Source: Versatilivorator sp963663845
Lineage (GTDB): Bacteria; Acidobacteriota; Terriglobia; Versatilivoradales; Versatilivoraceae
Direction of reading: 5' to 3'
DNA length: 64,000 bases
Assembly (NCBI GenBank): GCA_963663845.2
Contig: OY760650.2
Location: 1,302,001-1,366,000, forward strand
In this document: piece after piece, positions 8,914 to 18,753 of the stretch
Layout of the letters: every line of letters starts with the position of its first letter
How positions within the stretch are numbered: position 1 is the first letter of the stretch
Program-made: the position numbers and the translations under genes
The notes under the pieces: generated by a model
Told to the model about the DNA's origin: nothing
Databases searched by the model: none
Seen by the model: the letters and a program-made list of their open reading frames with translations, nothing else

Positions 8914-8996
8914 CTAAATTTTTCGGGCCGGCCCGACTTTGTCGAGGGGATTGCAGAGCCTCGTGAATCCGCGCCGGCGACCGCTGGAGGAACGCC

Positions 8997-10121
8997 ATGA
9001 AGATCGTCGCCAGGGGGACCCTCAACCGGGGGGAGGCGGGAACCGACCGGGCCGTCGGGACCTTTCCCAAGCTGCTGGGCATGAAGGACGGAAGGGTGCT
9101 GGCCACCTACAAGGTGGGCCCCAGCAAGGACTCGGACCGGGCTACCGTCGAGCTCCGCTGGTCGGAAGACCTGGGGGAGAGCTGGACGGAGCCGACCACC
9201 CTGCAGTCTCCGCGGATCGGGGGGAAGAGAGGGACGCTGTGGACGGCCTATCCCACCCAGCTCTCGTCCGGGCGCCTGGTGCTGATTTCCATGTGGGTGG
9301 ACCGGGAATCCTTCCCCGGCTCCAAGATCTTTCATGCCGAGACCGAGGGCTGCCTGCCCATGACGGTGCTGTGGTCGGAGTCGGACGACGGCGGGCGGAG
9401 CTGGAGCCCCTGGCGGGTCATCCCCACCCCGGAGGAGCTGGGACCGCCCAGCGTGACCAGCCCCCTGATGGAGCTGGCCGGCGGCCGGCTGGCCTTGAGC
9501 GTGGAGACCAACAAGCCCTACCTGGACACCTCCAAGTGGTATCAGCGGGTGGTCTATCTGTACTCGGAGGACGGGGGGCGGTCCTGGAGCGCTCCCCACA
9601 CGGTGAGCCAGGACCCGACCGGCAGGATGTTCAACTGGGACCAGCGGGCGGGAGTGGCCCCCGACGGGCGCATCGTCACCTTCACCTGGTACTTCGACAG
9701 CGACACGGGGACCTACCTGAACATCCGTCGCCGCATCAGCCGCGACGAAGGCCGGAGCTGGTCCGACCCCGAGGACCTGGGCTTCAGCGACCAGGCGGCC
9801 CGGCCGGCCATCCTGCCCGACGGCAGAACGGTGCTGGCCTGGGTGGACCGCTTCGGCACCCAATCCATCCGGGCGCGGCTGGCGCCCGCCATTGACGGCG
9901 CCTTCTCACCCGAGACCGAGCTGGTGATCTACGACCACGCCGCCGCCCTGAAGAACCGCCCCGCCTCCGGAGAGAACATGGCCGACACCCTGTCGGTCAT
10001 GAGCGACTGGTCTTACGGCCTGCCCTTCGCCACCGTCCTGTCCAACGGCGAGGTGCTGATCGTCTACTATGCGGGCGTGGTCGAACGTATGGACGTGAAT
10101 TGGGTGCGCTTGTCCTGCTGA
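8997..10121 (+). CDS. Sialidase/BNR-repeat family protein
   Basis: A 374-residue six-bladed-propeller protein of the sialidase superfamily. Four Asp-box motifs of the S-x-D-x-G-x-(S/T)-W type are visible at about residues 55, 128, 190 and 247 (SEDLGESWT, SDDGGRSWS, SEDGGRSWS, SRDEGRSWS). No signal peptide is present, so the product is probably cytoplasmic. The substrate cannot be told from the sequence: Asp-boxes occur in sialidases and many other propellers, and the arginine triad of true sialidases was not established. The ATG at 8997 follows GGAGG by 6 bases. It diverges from the conjugation operon and does not look functionally tied to it. Confidence 0.8.
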   Translation: MKIVARGTLNRGEAGTDRAVGTFPKLLGMKDGRVLATYKVGPSKDSDRATVELRWSEDLGESWTEPTTLQSPRIGGKRGTLWTAYPTQLSSGRLVLISMWVDRESFPGSKIFHAETEGCLPMTVLWSESDDGGRSWSPWRVIPTPEELGPPSVTSPLMELAGGRLALSVETNKPYLDTSKWYQRVVYLYSEDGGRSWSAPHTVSQDPTGRMFNWDQRAGVAPDGRIVTFTWYFDSDTGTYLNIRRRISRDEGRSWSDPEDLGFSDQAARPAILPDGRTVLAWVDRFGTQSIRARLAPAIDGAFSPETELVIYDHAAALKNRPASGENMADTLSVMSDWSYGLPFATVLSNGEVLIVYYAGVVERMDVNWVRLSC

Positions 10122-10727
10122 GGGTCCTCAATAGCGCCGGCGGCGGGAGGGGCTTGAACCGCGAGGTCCCCAGCAGGTCAGGAAGCGCTTGAACCTGCTG
10201 GGCGTGGCAGGACTTGCCCTTTTCCAGCTTGTGGCTAGGGTCTGGACATATCCAAGTGTGTCCAAACGACTCTACGGCCGGGGAAAACATATTATTGCTG
10301 GTCTGCGTGGGAATTCTTGCAAACTGGCTCTGATGGTGCCAAACTTCGGCCTTGAAAGGGTGGCGCGAAGTAGGTCTCCTTTCTATTTCGCCCCTGCGGT
10401 ACAGGTTGGCTAGCAGGCCGCAGGACCGCTTTAGTTCTCGGGTCAGGCTACTGCCAGGGTCTTAGCTCGTCAAGAACAATAGCCATTCCCTTCTAACCGA
10501 TGGGCTTGTTCTTCCACTCCTTGCGCGAAGTGGCTTCCTCGCGACGAGGTCTGATTCGACTCTCTCCAGTCATTGGTTCAGAGGGCTGTAACGAAACAGT
10601 GCAGCACCCACCATCAGCAGTGCGAAAGTTGATCCAAGGGAGGGTTGGCTTGAGCTGTATTTGAAGGGCGCCCAAGCGTTTGCCTGTCAGGGTCAGCGCT
10701 ACGCGCTCCAAAGCCGGGGGGCAGCTT
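10122..10727. other. 606-base intergenic stretch without a convincing gene
   Basis: Open frames here are short, lack ribosome sites and show no recognisable domain. The one structure seen is the hairpin at 10169-10202, listed separately. The base composition is less GC-rich than the flanking genes after about 10,240, continuing into the two small genes that follow, which may mark acquired DNA. Confidence 0.5.
10169..10202. terminator. Strong hairpin, possible terminator of the sialidase-like gene
   Basis: CCCAGCAGGT at 10169-10178 pairs with ACCTGCTGGG at 10193-10202 across a 14-base loop. The loop contains the small palindrome AAGCGCTT. It begins 48 bases after the stop of the sialidase-like gene. 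No T-run follows, so an intrinsic terminator is plausible but not proven; a recombination or protein-binding site is an alternative. Confidence 0.35.
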
Positions 10728-10982
10728 ATGTTCGCCAAGCTGCAAGGCTACTTCGAGGAACATCGGGCGAAGGTCTCAGCGGAGCACAAGGGACAATTTG
10801 TTTTGATTCACGCGAGCAACCTCTCGTCCCCGTGTGAGATTCTTGGATTCCACCCGACGTTTGAAGCAGCCTATGGGGATGCAATCGACGAGAAGGGACT
10901 TAAGCTTGGACACTTCCTGATTCAGCAATGCGTCTTGGCTGAAGAAGAAGTCCCTTTGATGTTCTATTCTCGGGTTCGATAG
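10728..10982 (+). CDS. Small protein resembling DUF5678, paired with the next gene
   Basis: An 84-residue protein beginning MFAKLQGYFEEHRAKV, with the segments GQFVLIHASN and FEAAYGDAIDEKGL. I recognise this as resembling DUF5678-type small proteins, which are often found beside retropepsin-like proteases; this is from memory of the family and not tested. The start at 10728 is chosen because residues upstream look random; its ribosome site is only a G-rich stretch. It ends 13 bases before the aspartic protease gene, so the two are probably co-transcribed. Codon use is less GC-biased than in the large neighbouring genes. Function is unknown. Confidence 0.55.
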   Translation: MFAKLQGYFEEHRAKVSAEHKGQFVLIHASNLSSPCEILGFHPTFEAAYGDAIDEKGLKLGHFLIQQCVLAEEEVPLMFYSRVR

Positions 10983-10995
10983 TCGACAAACCTCT

Positions 10996-11472
10996 ATGAA
11001 TTCTTCAGGCTCGTTCACCGTTCCGGTGGGGCCCGAGCCCCCCTACGTGCTGGAAGCCGAGATCCAAGTCAATTTCGCCTGGGGTCCTAACGAGCAAAAG
11101 CCATCGCCGTCCCCCATCCGAACAGTTGGAATATGGGACACTGGAGCAACCAATACGGTTTTCGACTATTCTTTGATCGAAGAACTCAGGCTGGTGGCAT
11201 CTGGCACAACCACGGCGAGGACTCCCAAAGGGAAACGCCCTGCCAAAGTATATGTGGCTAGCGTCTATTTGCCGAAAGGTATAATCATACCGAGAGTCGT
11301 GATCATTGATGGGGAGGTTCTTCGTAAGGATCGCAAGCCGGACGAACACGGGAGCGTTCTAATCGGGATGGACATTATTTCCAAAGGCGACCTCATCTTC
11401 ACCAACCATCAGAACAACAGGAAGTTCACGTTTCGAATGCCCTCCAAAGGACACGCCGCGCTGGGGCTCTAA
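10996..11472 (+). CDS. Retropepsin-like aspartic protease-fold protein
   Basis: A 158-residue single-lobed protein containing the segment GIWDTGATNTVF. The D-T-G-A core at residues 48-51 is the catalytic motif of retropepsin-type aspartic proteases, which act as homodimers. The second conserved element of this fold, a hydrophobic stretch ending in a Gly (VLIGMDIISKGDLIFTN), is also present near residue 120. No signal peptide is seen, so the product is probably cytoplasmic. It follows the small DUF5678-like gene by 13 bases and likely forms a two-gene module with it. Substrate unknown. Confidence 0.72.
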   Translation: MNSSGSFTVPVGPEPPYVLEAEIQVNFAWGPNEQKPSPSPIRTVGIWDTGATNTVFDYSLIEELRLVASGTTTARTPKGKRPAKVYVASVYLPKGIIIPRVVIIDGEVLRKDRKPDEHGSVLIGMDIISKGDLIFTNHQNNRKFTFRMPSKGHAALGL

Positions 11473-11560
11473 AGGCAACCCGCAATGCTCGATTCCAAGC
11501 GAGACCTGAAGGGGCCACTCCCGAATAGCTGGCCGGGTAGATCGCGAGGAAACAAAAGCC

Positions 11561-14500
11561 CTACCGGATCAGGACGTTGCTGGCGACCTGCCCGGTTCTG
11601 CCATCGATCGCGATCTCGGCCACCAGCCTGAATTCGCCCGGCGTGGACGGCGTATAGGCGCAGAGTTCACCCATCCTTTCCGTTCCTTCTACGTCGCTCC
11701 ACTCGGCGTTCGGACCGGCGCGGGTCTGCCACTTGGAATGGAGAACGGCGAAGTGGACGCCGTCGACGATCACATTTTCGACCGCGATGCAGCCTTGGCT
11801 GGAAACGGGACCGAAACTGACCCGGCCGGGTGACACCGAGAGCCCTTCCAGCGGCACGAATCGGTCGGCGCCCACCCCGACGCGCTCGAAGATGAGGAGT
11901 CCGGCCTCTTCGGTGCTGAGGTAGACGTGCCGGCCGTCGGGGCTGGCCACGAAGTGCCGCGTGTGGCCGAACCGGGGAACCGGGTTCTGGAAGCGATCCG
12001 GCTGCCAGGGCGCCACGAAGTCGGTCGGGGCCAGGCCGCCGGTTTCCGGCCGCCACCGCACGCCGAAGGCCGAATCCTGGCAGAACAGGTCGACCGCCGG
12101 GGCTCCCCTTCTGGCGATTCCGCCGCAGCGGTTGTCGAAGGTGAAGTACTCCAGCGGCCGGTTCCAGAAGGGCGGCAGGCTGCCGAGCAGTTGCGGACTG
12201 GCGGGATCGTCTTCCAGTTGGAACAGGTGGGTCTGCCTGCCGTTGTCGTCGAAGGCGAACAGATGGCGGTCGTCGCTGCTGATCGCAATGGATTCCAGGT
12301 TCCACAAGCCTGCTTCGGCGCCCCCCGCCTGGGTGAGCGCCCCGGTTTCCCCATCGCGCTCGAAGACCAGAAGCGAGGAGTGGGTGGCCGCGTAGACGTG
12401 GCCGCCGCCGTTGGAGATCAGGGCGCGCTTCAGCCCGGGAACCGCCAGGGTCTGGACAGGGCGCAGATCGCCCGGCGCATCGAAGGCCAGAACCTGCAGC
12501 TCACCCGGCAGGGGATCGACCGTGTGGATGAACGATCCCCCGGAGTCCATGAAGACGTCGCGGCTGCAATGGGCGGCGCCGGACGGATCGGTGACCGACA
12601 GCAGGCCCTCGTCCCGAAGTTTCCCATGGGTTTCATCGACCGCTGCAAACCGGCGCCAGGCCCCGCACCGGTGGGCATAGAGCGCGCCTCTGCGCCCATC
12701 CCAGATCAGCGAACTGTCCGCCAGGTCGTAGTCTCCCAGCTCCTGAAGCAGGGTCAGGCTTCCGGTGGCGGGATCGCGTTCGAACACCTGGAGGCCGAGC
12801 CCCGAAGCCAGGTAGAGCACCCTTCCGCGGGTATCGAGGGCCAGGCTGGCCGGATCTCCAATCGCCACCGGGGTCCCGCGGGCGTCCGGGTCCCCGTCGG
12901 CCAGGCGCCCGGCGACCTTGAGCCAGACCGGGGGCTCGCTTTCATCCCAATGCAAGGTGAACTCGCCGGCGGACTCTTCGCCTCGGGACCCGAGCCGGAT
13001 CCTGTAGCCGGTCCCCGCCTGGGCGAAAAAGACGACCTCGACGGCGTCGGAGCCGGCCCATTCCGGTTGATGGCTGCTCCGCACGAACTCCAGCGGTCCG
13101 AGACCACCGGGGGCTTCCCTGTAGACGGCCAGCACGTGGGAAGCGAAGGCCTCGCCGATCCGAAATCGGACCCATCCGGAAGCGGGCGCTTCGTATCTCC
13201 ACCAGAGCGAGGAGTGGCCCAGAGGACCGATTCGCTCACTCGGCTCCATGGTGGCGAAGCGATTCGACCCGGTCGTCGAGCCCATGGCCCCTGAAAGCGG
13301 CGCTGCGCTGCTGAAGCGGTCGTTGCCGGGAGTGGGTCCCCAGACGATTCTGGCGGCGGCCACTGCTATGGAATAGGCCGAGAGGTCGCCGGTCGGAAAG
13401 CCGGCCGCGATCCAGTACCGTTGCCCGGCCGCCGCCTGAAAGACGAAATCGGACGGGTCGGCATCCATCCGGCTCTCGGCGACCAGGTAGAGGTCTTCGA
13501 CGGAGCTTCCGGTAAACACGGTCACCCGCAGCCTCGAATGGGTCGGGAAGAGCGAAAAAGACAGGCCTCCGGGCTCCTTCAGGCTCCAGGTGTAGCGGCC
13601 GTCGGCCGGCGCTTCCCACACCCACCACTTCGTGCGGACTCCGCTCTCGGCCGGCTCTCCGGGCTCCACGGTGGCCAGGGGATCCACCGCGATGAGGTGT
13701 TCCGACGACAGCACGCTCTCGATCGGTTCCGCGCTCGCAATGTCGTCGTTCGGGGAGCGGGGAACGAAGGGCAGCGGCGACCATCTCAGCGGATAGGCGC
13801 CTCCGGATGAATGGGCCGTGAGCTCGGCGACGGCGATGAGATACTCCCTTCCCGCCCCGGCGGTGACGACCGAGCGCTCCACGGGGAAGCTCGACACCAG
13901 CCGCAGCCGGGGAATGCCGTCGGTGGCGGTGGCGTCGGGCGGAAAGAGGTCTCTCCGGTAGACGCCGGTCTCTGGCGCGTCCTTCTCGAACACGAAGACA
14001 CGCCGGGGGGCATCGCTCTCGAACAGCCACAGGCCGTCGCCGGGCGCAACCCACCGGTACCAGGTGGTGGCCGCCGCGAACCCGAACCACTCGCCAGGCT
14101 CCAGGGTGGCCCCCCGGTTGTTGCCATGGACCTCGCCGGCGGGGCCCACGATCAGGCTGGCTTCGGCCAGGTTGTCGTTGGCGGGGCGGGCTCCCCTGGC
14201 CCAGCGGAGCTCCAGGGCGGCGCCCCTGGCCTCCTTGCTCACCCGGATGCGATAGGTTTGCCCTTCCTCCGCGAAGAACGTCGCCCCCCACTGGCCGGCG
14301 GCGATCTCTTCCAGCGCCGCGATGCGGTCGCCCCGAAAGACGTGGATGCGGTCGCTGCGCAGTTCCCCGGGAAGGGCCGGCGGGGGAACGTCGAAATGGA
14401 CCGGACCGTCGGCCGGAGCCGTCCAGGCGACCCAGACCGAGCCGGCCGGGCGTCCCCGGCCGGGGGTGAACAGGGGTTCTCCCGGTTCCGGGGCGGCCAG

Positions 14501-17362
14501 CAGCAGGTCCAGAGCCAGCGCCCCGTCCGGGCCCTCGATCGGGGTTGCCGCCCGGAAGTCGTCGTTGGGGGGCCTGCCGGCAATCCCGGACGGGCCCCGG
14601 CTCCCCGTACCCAGCCCGACCGACGCCGATGCCGCCCGCGCGTTCCAGGCGCTGGCGCTGAAGTAGAGGCGCGCCGTGTCCGACTCCCCGGCGTAGGAGA
14701 CCCTCACCTTGATTTCCCGGGCCTCCCCCACCGAGATTTCGCCGAGCGGGAGCGAGGACCCCAGGGGAACGGGGGAGGTCTCGACGGCGTCCTCTCCCGG
14801 AAACAGGGGGATCGCGGGTTCGACCGCATCGGATTCGGGCGCATCGAGTTCGCCCGACAGATCCACCGTCACTCCGTCCTGGCGGGACACCTCCACCGTG
14901 TGGACCCGCACCGGGCCGCAGCCGGATGGGCTTTCCGTGTCCCGGCAATCGATGTGGAGGCGGGTTCCGGAGGCCACGTAGGCGTCCGTGCTCAGGGTCA
15001 GGGTCACTTCCCGATCCCGGCCGCTTTCCAGGGCGCTGCTGTCGGCCTCGATTCTCAGGTTGGGGGTGGAGGCGCCCCGGATCACCGTCCAGGCCAGCGC
15101 CGCCCGGGGCGGGGCGGTGTAGATGCGGTGGGCCGCCACCTTGGCCCGGTAGAGGCCCGGCGGCGGGTTCCGGAGAATGATCCACTCCACGTTGTCCAGG
15201 CGGGAAGAGGAAACATGCTCTCCGCAGGCGACCGAGCCGCAATCGCCGTCCCGGTCGAGCCACAGGTCGAGATCGTTCAACACGGCGCTGGCGATGGTGT
15301 CGGTGGGCGGCTCGTCCCAGGTCAGCACCAGGTCGAGGCGGCTGGCACCTTCCGGCACCCGGATGTCCTGATGGGCGACCTCGCCGAGCCGCAGCTCGGA
15401 GACGGCGGCGCCTCCGCTCCAGCCGTCGGTTCGATCCCGGTTGAGCAGGCTGGTTCGGGCGGACACCTTGCCCAGTCCGTAGCGGGCATGCAGGGTTCCC
15501 GGCCCGTTGCTGTTGGTCGCGGGGAAGGCCCCGCCATCCTCCAGCCAGGCGTCCGGCCGGATGGCGCCGGCCATCAGCCGGGCCCGGGCCAGCGCGGGCC
15601 GCTCCCGGAAGGCGGGAACCGCATCCATCAGCAGGGCAGCCACCCCGGCCACCGCAGGCGACGAGAAACTGGTGCCGTCGGAACCGACGTAGCCCCCGCG
15701 GCTGCCCGCGCCCCGGGCCGAGTGGATGCCGACCCCGGTGGCGACCACCTGGGGCGCCAGGCGGCCGTCGAAGGTCGGCCCATGACTGCTGAAGGCGGCA
15801 ATGTCCCCGCTGTCCATCACGGCGCCCACGGCCAGCGAGTTCTTGGCGCCGGAAAAGTTGGAAAATCCGTGGATCCCTGCGTTCGATTGCGCCACGACGT
15901 AGAGCTGGCGGTGACTCCAGACGATCGAATCGAGCTTGCGCTCTTCCACGCCCCTTCCCTCGAATAGCCGGGAGGAGCCGCCAAGGCTCACGTTGACGAT
16001 CAGGGGCTTGACCGGAAGCGAGGGGCTGGCCGCTTCGGCGCACTCGGTCGGGCGGGCCAGAAAGTCCATGGCTCGATGGATGCCGTCGCCGAATCCGAAT
16101 CCGGAGCGGTTCAGGACCTTGGCGAAACGGATGTGGCGCACCGACGGCGCCATGCCGGCGAAACGGGGTTCGAGGGCGCCGTTTCCCAGGATGACTCCGG
16201 TGACGGCGGTTCCGTGCGCGCCTTCATCGACCCACAGGTCTTCGGACTCGGCCCCGCCGCCAAACCCGAACAGGTCGAGGTCCAGCGAGAAGTTGGCCCC
16301 GCAGATGCTTTGGCGGCGGGACGCGATGTCGGGATGGTTGATGTTGAGTCCGGTATCCATGACGCCGATGGGAACCGAGGCGCCGCCGATACCCGAGAAG
16401 AGGCCGGGAGTCCCGTCGAATCTCCTCAGGGCATCGGCGCCCATGGCGGGAACGGCCGTGTCGAGGTTGGACTCGAAGATGCCGATGGGCTCGACGGCCA
16501 GCACGAAATCGGCCGCGGCGATGGCCTCCAGCCGGGCCCGGGGCACGTTGGCCGCATAGGCCCGGATGTCGGGATCGAAGCGGCCCACCACCGCCCCCAG
16601 GTCCTCCAGCGCCTGCCGCCAGCGAGCCTCGGGATCGGCGGTCATCAGGGTGATGAATACCGGCGTTGCTTCCCCGGAGGAGGCGTCGGGCGACGGCGTG
16701 GCCAGCTCCGGGGCGAGTTTCTTCTCCCGGGGGAGGGCGCCCAGCCCGCCGACCTCCGGCAAGGCCGCGATGGCTCGCAGACGGGCCTCGCCGGCCGGGA
16801 GCCTGGCGCGCACCAGCGCTCCCGAGGAGCCGATGATCCGGGCCCCCGTTCCTTCGAGGGCCTGCGCCAGATCGCCGGCGGTGGCCTCCCCGGCGAGTCC
16901 GATCCAGCCGAAGGACCAGTCGCGTCCGGCCGCGGCGGCCTGGGCGGAAAGCCTCTCGATCGAGGTGTCCGTCCCCAGCCAGTCGAGATCCATCCAGGGG
17001 CGTTCTCCCCCGGCGCCCACCTCGCCCGCGCCTCGCTCGCGGGGCATCTCCCCCCGATAGGACACGAACGAGTAGCCGGCGGGCGGCGACGGAGCCGGAT
17101 CGGGCCGCCTCCCTTCGGAAACGGCTGCCGCCTCGGAAGATCGAGGCGCGGCTTCGAGGGCCGGCTCTCGCAGGCCTCCACGGCTTTCCTCGGAGATCCG
17201 GGCCGCGCCGGCCCGGGTCATCATGGATGCCTGCGCCGGGGCCGGCCGCGCCTTGTCCCGGCCCTCGCGAGCGGAAGCCTCGGAAGCGGCCAGGTCGGGC
17301 GGGGCGGCGATCAGGCAGACGAGGCCAAGGATCGTGAGGCTACTACCAGACGTTGTCCGCAT
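11561..17362 (-). CDS. Giant secreted subtilase (S8) with repeated C-terminal domains and a beta-propeller
   Basis: A 1933-residue secreted serine protease. From the ATG at 17362 there is a signal peptide (residues 1-26), a Ser/Ala/Pro-rich propeptide region, and an S8 domain with the catalytic triad Asp336 (GVMDTGL), His383 (GAHGTAV) and Ser565 (GTSFSSPAVAG). This is followed by a jelly-roll-like segment, then about five related domains beginning PNDD or PANDN and ending with a W-x-W/TAP pattern. The last 450 residues resemble a lactonase/YVTN-type propeller (DGRHVYLSTEEAGLLIFER). An earlier in-frame start at 17452 would bury the signal peptide, so 17362 is preferred. The gene follows a secreted protein gene at 17459 and may be co-transcribed. 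All triad residues are present, so activity is likely; the substrate is unknown. Confidence 0.88.
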   Translation of the reverse strand: MRTTSGSSLTILGLVCLIAAPPDLAASEASAREGRDKARPAPAQASMMTRAGAARISEESRGGLREPALEAAPRSSEAAAVSEGRRPDPAPSPPAGYSFVSYRGEMPRERGAGEVGAGGERPWMDLDWLGTDTSIERLSAQAAAAGRDWSFGWIGLAGEATAGDLAQALEGTGARIIGSSGALVRARLPAGEARLRAIAALPEVGGLGALPREKKLAPELATPSPDASSGEATPVFITLMTADPEARWRQALEDLGAVVGRFDPDIRAYAANVPRARLEAIAAADFVLAVEPIGIFESNLDTAVPAMGADALRRFDGTPGLFSGIGGASVPIGVMDTGLNINHPDIASRRQSICGANFSLDLDLFGFGGGAESEDLWVDEGAHGTAVTGVILGNGALEPRFAGMAPSVRHIRFAKVLNRSGFGFGDGIHRAMDFLARPTECAEAASPSLPVKPLIVNVSLGGSSRLFEGRGVEERKLDSIVWSHRQLYVVAQSNAGIHGFSNFSGAKNSLAVGAVMDSGDIAAFSSHGPTFDGRLAPQVVATGVGIHSARGAGSRGGYVGSDGTSFSSPAVAGVAALLMDAVPAFRERPALARARLMAGAIRPDAWLEDGGAFPATNSNGPGTLHARYGLGKVSARTSLLNRDRTDGWSGGAAVSELRLGEVAHQDIRVPEGASRLDLVLTWDEPPTDTIASAVLNDLDLWLDRDGDCGSVACGEHVSSSRLDNVEWIILRNPPPGLYRAKVAAHRIYTAPPRAALAWTVIRGASTPNLRIEADSSALESGRDREVTLTLSTDAYVASGTRLHIDCRDTESPSGCGPVRVHTVEVSRQDGVTVDLSGELDAPESDAVEPAIPLFPGEDAVETSPVPLGSSLPLGEISVGEAREIKVRVSYAGESDTARLYFSASAWNARAASASVGLGTGSRGPSGIAGRPPNDDFRAATPIEGPDGALALDLLLAAPEPGEPLFTPGRGRPAGSVWVAWTAPADGPVHFDVPPPALPGELRSDRIHVFRGDRIAALEEIAAGQWGATFFAEEGQTYRIRVSKEARGAALELRWARGARPANDNLAEASLIVGPAGEVHGNNRGATLEPGEWFGFAAATTWYRWVAPGDGLWLFESDAPRRVFVFEKDAPETGVYRRDLFPPDATATDGIPRLRLVSSFPVERSVVTAGAGREYLIAVAELTAHSSGGAYPLRWSPLPFVPRSPNDDIASAEPIESVLSSEHLIAVDPLATVEPGEPAESGVRTKWWVWEAPADGRYTWSLKEPGGLSFSLFPTHSRLRVTVFTGSSVEDLYLVAESRMDADPSDFVFQAAAGQRYWIAAGFPTGDLSAYSIAVAAARIVWGPTPGNDRFSSAAPLSGAMGSTTGSNRFATMEPSERIGPLGHSSLWWRYEAPASGWVRFRIGEAFASHVLAVYREAPGGLGPLEFVRSSHQPEWAGSDAVEVVFFAQAGTGYRIRLGSRGEESAGEFTLHWDESEPPVWLKVAGRLADGDPDARGTPVAIGDPASLALDTRGRVLYLASGLGLQVFERDPATGSLTLLQELGDYDLADSSLIWDGRRGALYAHRCGAWRRFAAVDETHGKLRDEGLLSVTDPSGAAHCSRDVFMDSGGSFIHTVDPLPGELQVLAFDAPGDLRPVQTLAVPGLKRALISNGGGHVYAATHSSLLVFERDGETGALTQAGGAEAGLWNLESIAISSDDRHLFAFDDNGRQTHLFQLEDDPASPQLLGSLPPFWNRPLEYFTFDNRCGGIARRGAPAVDLFCQDSAFGVRWRPETGGLAPTDFVAPWQPDRFQNPVPRFGHTRHFVASPDGRHVYLSTEEAGLLIFERVGVGADRFVPLEGLSVSPGRVSFGPVSSQGCIAVENVIVDGVHFAVLHSKWQTRAGPNAEWSDVEGTERMGELCAYTPSTPGEFRLVAEIAIDGRTGQVASNVLIR

Positions 17363-17458
17363 GGTCGACTTCCCTTGGAGCCTGTTCAAGCCAGGGGTCT
17401 TGCAGAGACGGCCGACCGCCTCCCGGATGCGCCTCTCGAGACGTTCGATCACCTGTGG

Positions 17459-18520
17459 CTACCCCGATATCGCGATCTCGGAAATGGTCCAGCTCCCGTC
17501 GTCGTTCCTGCCGGCCACGAAGGTGACCCGATATCGATTCACGGCCGTATTGCTCAAGTCGTGGGCTGTTCCCGAACAGGAAGTGAAGCCACCGATATTC
17601 AAACAGCTCGTGCCGTTCGGGCTCACGGTGAACGTCCCGATCGGGCTGTCCCCGCTGTTGAGGCTGCATTGGCCTCCCGATCGAAGGACGGTTCCGGCAG
17701 CGCAAGCCCGGGGCTCGCCGGATTCGGTGGGCGGGGCGGCGCCTTCGTCGGGCTTCATTGGAAAGACCAGGGTTCCGTCGTTGGTTCGGTTGTCGACCGT
17801 CACCGCCCAAAGGTAGGCGCCGCCGCTCGTCTTCCACTGGATCCATCCGAAGTCCACCGCGGACCCAATGGGTTCTTGCCTCCAGGAGTAGGGCGCCATT
17901 TCCAGGTTGAGGGTTTCGACCAGACCGGACGGGTCGGAGACCTCGGCTTGAACCGAAACAGGCTCGTCGCCTGGATTGAAAGCGCCGATGTTGGTTCTTC
18001 GATCCTCGTTGACGGTGATTCCGAAATGGTAGGCCCGGTCTCCTTCATCGACCCGAGGAGCGGTCCCATGGACGACCGGCGTGCTGAAACGGCCGTCCCC
18101 CGAGTCCGAATAGACCTCGGCCGTCAAGTAGAACTTGTAGCGGGACTCGGTCGCATCGCCGGCTTCACTGTCACTCTCGGACTGAAGCACCACCGATCCG
18201 TTGCCCGTATAGTTGAATACCGACCTGAAAAAATTGTCCCACCCTCGGTAATGAGTCGCCGGCATGGAGATGATTTCCCGACCCACCAGGCCATTGGGAC
18301 CGTAGAGAGTGGCCGTAATGGAATACTCGTGCGAGGTCAGGTTGGCGATCACGACCCGGGTCCTGAAGCTCTTCACGTGCGCCGCCGTGGGGATCACGGC
18401 ATGGGAAGCCGGTCGAGCGCTTCCCAGCGCATTCACGTCCGGTTCCGAAACCGGCGTTTCCGCCAAGGCAGGCGTCCCGAGATGAACCAGCAGGGCACAA
18501 CAGGCTATGAGGTGTTTCAT
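17459..18520 (-). CDS. Secreted protein of unknown function
   Basis: A 353-residue protein with a clear signal peptide (MKHLIACCALLVHLGTPALA). The mature part is predicted to be beta-rich, with segments such as SFRTRVVIANLTSHEYSIT and TNIGAFNPGDEPVSV that resemble fibronectin- or Ig-like sandwich strands. The C-terminal 80 residues contain four cysteines in a separate-looking module (CAAGTVLRSGGQCSLNSGD). I do not recognise a named family. It lies 96 bases upstream of the giant subtilase start in the same direction, so a joint secreted role such as substrate, inhibitor or partner is possible but unproven. Confidence 0.6.
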   Translation of the reverse strand: MKHLIACCALLVHLGTPALAETPVSEPDVNALGSARPASHAVIPTAAHVKSFRTRVVIANLTSHEYSITATLYGPNGLVGREIISMPATHYRGWDNFFRSVFNYTGNGSVVLQSESDSEAGDATESRYKFYLTAEVYSDSGDGRFSTPVVHGTAPRVDEGDRAYHFGITVNEDRRTNIGAFNPGDEPVSVQAEVSDPSGLVETLNLEMAPYSWRQEPIGSAVDFGWIQWKTSGGAYLWAVTVDNRTNDGTLVFPMKPDEGAAPPTESGEPRACAAGTVLRSGGQCSLNSGDSPIGTFTVSPNGTSCLNIGGFTSCSGTAHDLSNTAVNRYRVTFVAGRNDDGSWTISEIAISG

Positions 18521-18654
18521 GTCTCTCTCTTGTGTCTACTCCACGGCTCCTCTCCGACTCGAGAGCGGTGGGTTCAACGGACCATCCGTCCCGGAAGGCC
18601 GAAGCGGGAGTTCTTCCCTTCCCGTGAGTTCCTGAAACCGGTCCTTATTTTTTC

Positions 18655-18696
18655 ACATCGATGCACAGGATGCACAGGATGCACAGGATTTTTACT
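18655..18696. repeat. GCACAGGAT-type dispersed repeat
   Basis: Contains the unit GATGCACAG repeated three times in succession, preceded by CACATCGA. The same unit recurs at 54691-54735, 54950-54985, 55074-55115, 62885-62935, 62990-63025 and 63165-63215 in both orientations, always between genes. Confidence 0.75.
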
Positions 18697-18753
18697 GGAG
18701 ACGGCCGGCTTTGAATCCTGGACATCCACGAAGAGATACGGGAGAGGCGCCCA

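Noticed and set aside
10169..10202. Integron attC site
   Set aside because: The hairpin lacks the conserved core and inverse-core GTTRRRY/RYYYAAC sequences and no integrase is present.
13236..16043. 935-codon minus-strand frame inside the subtilase gene, and the plus-strand frames opposite it
   Set aside because: The real frame contains the catalytic triad and repeated domains; the others are Gly/Arg/Pro-rich shadows.
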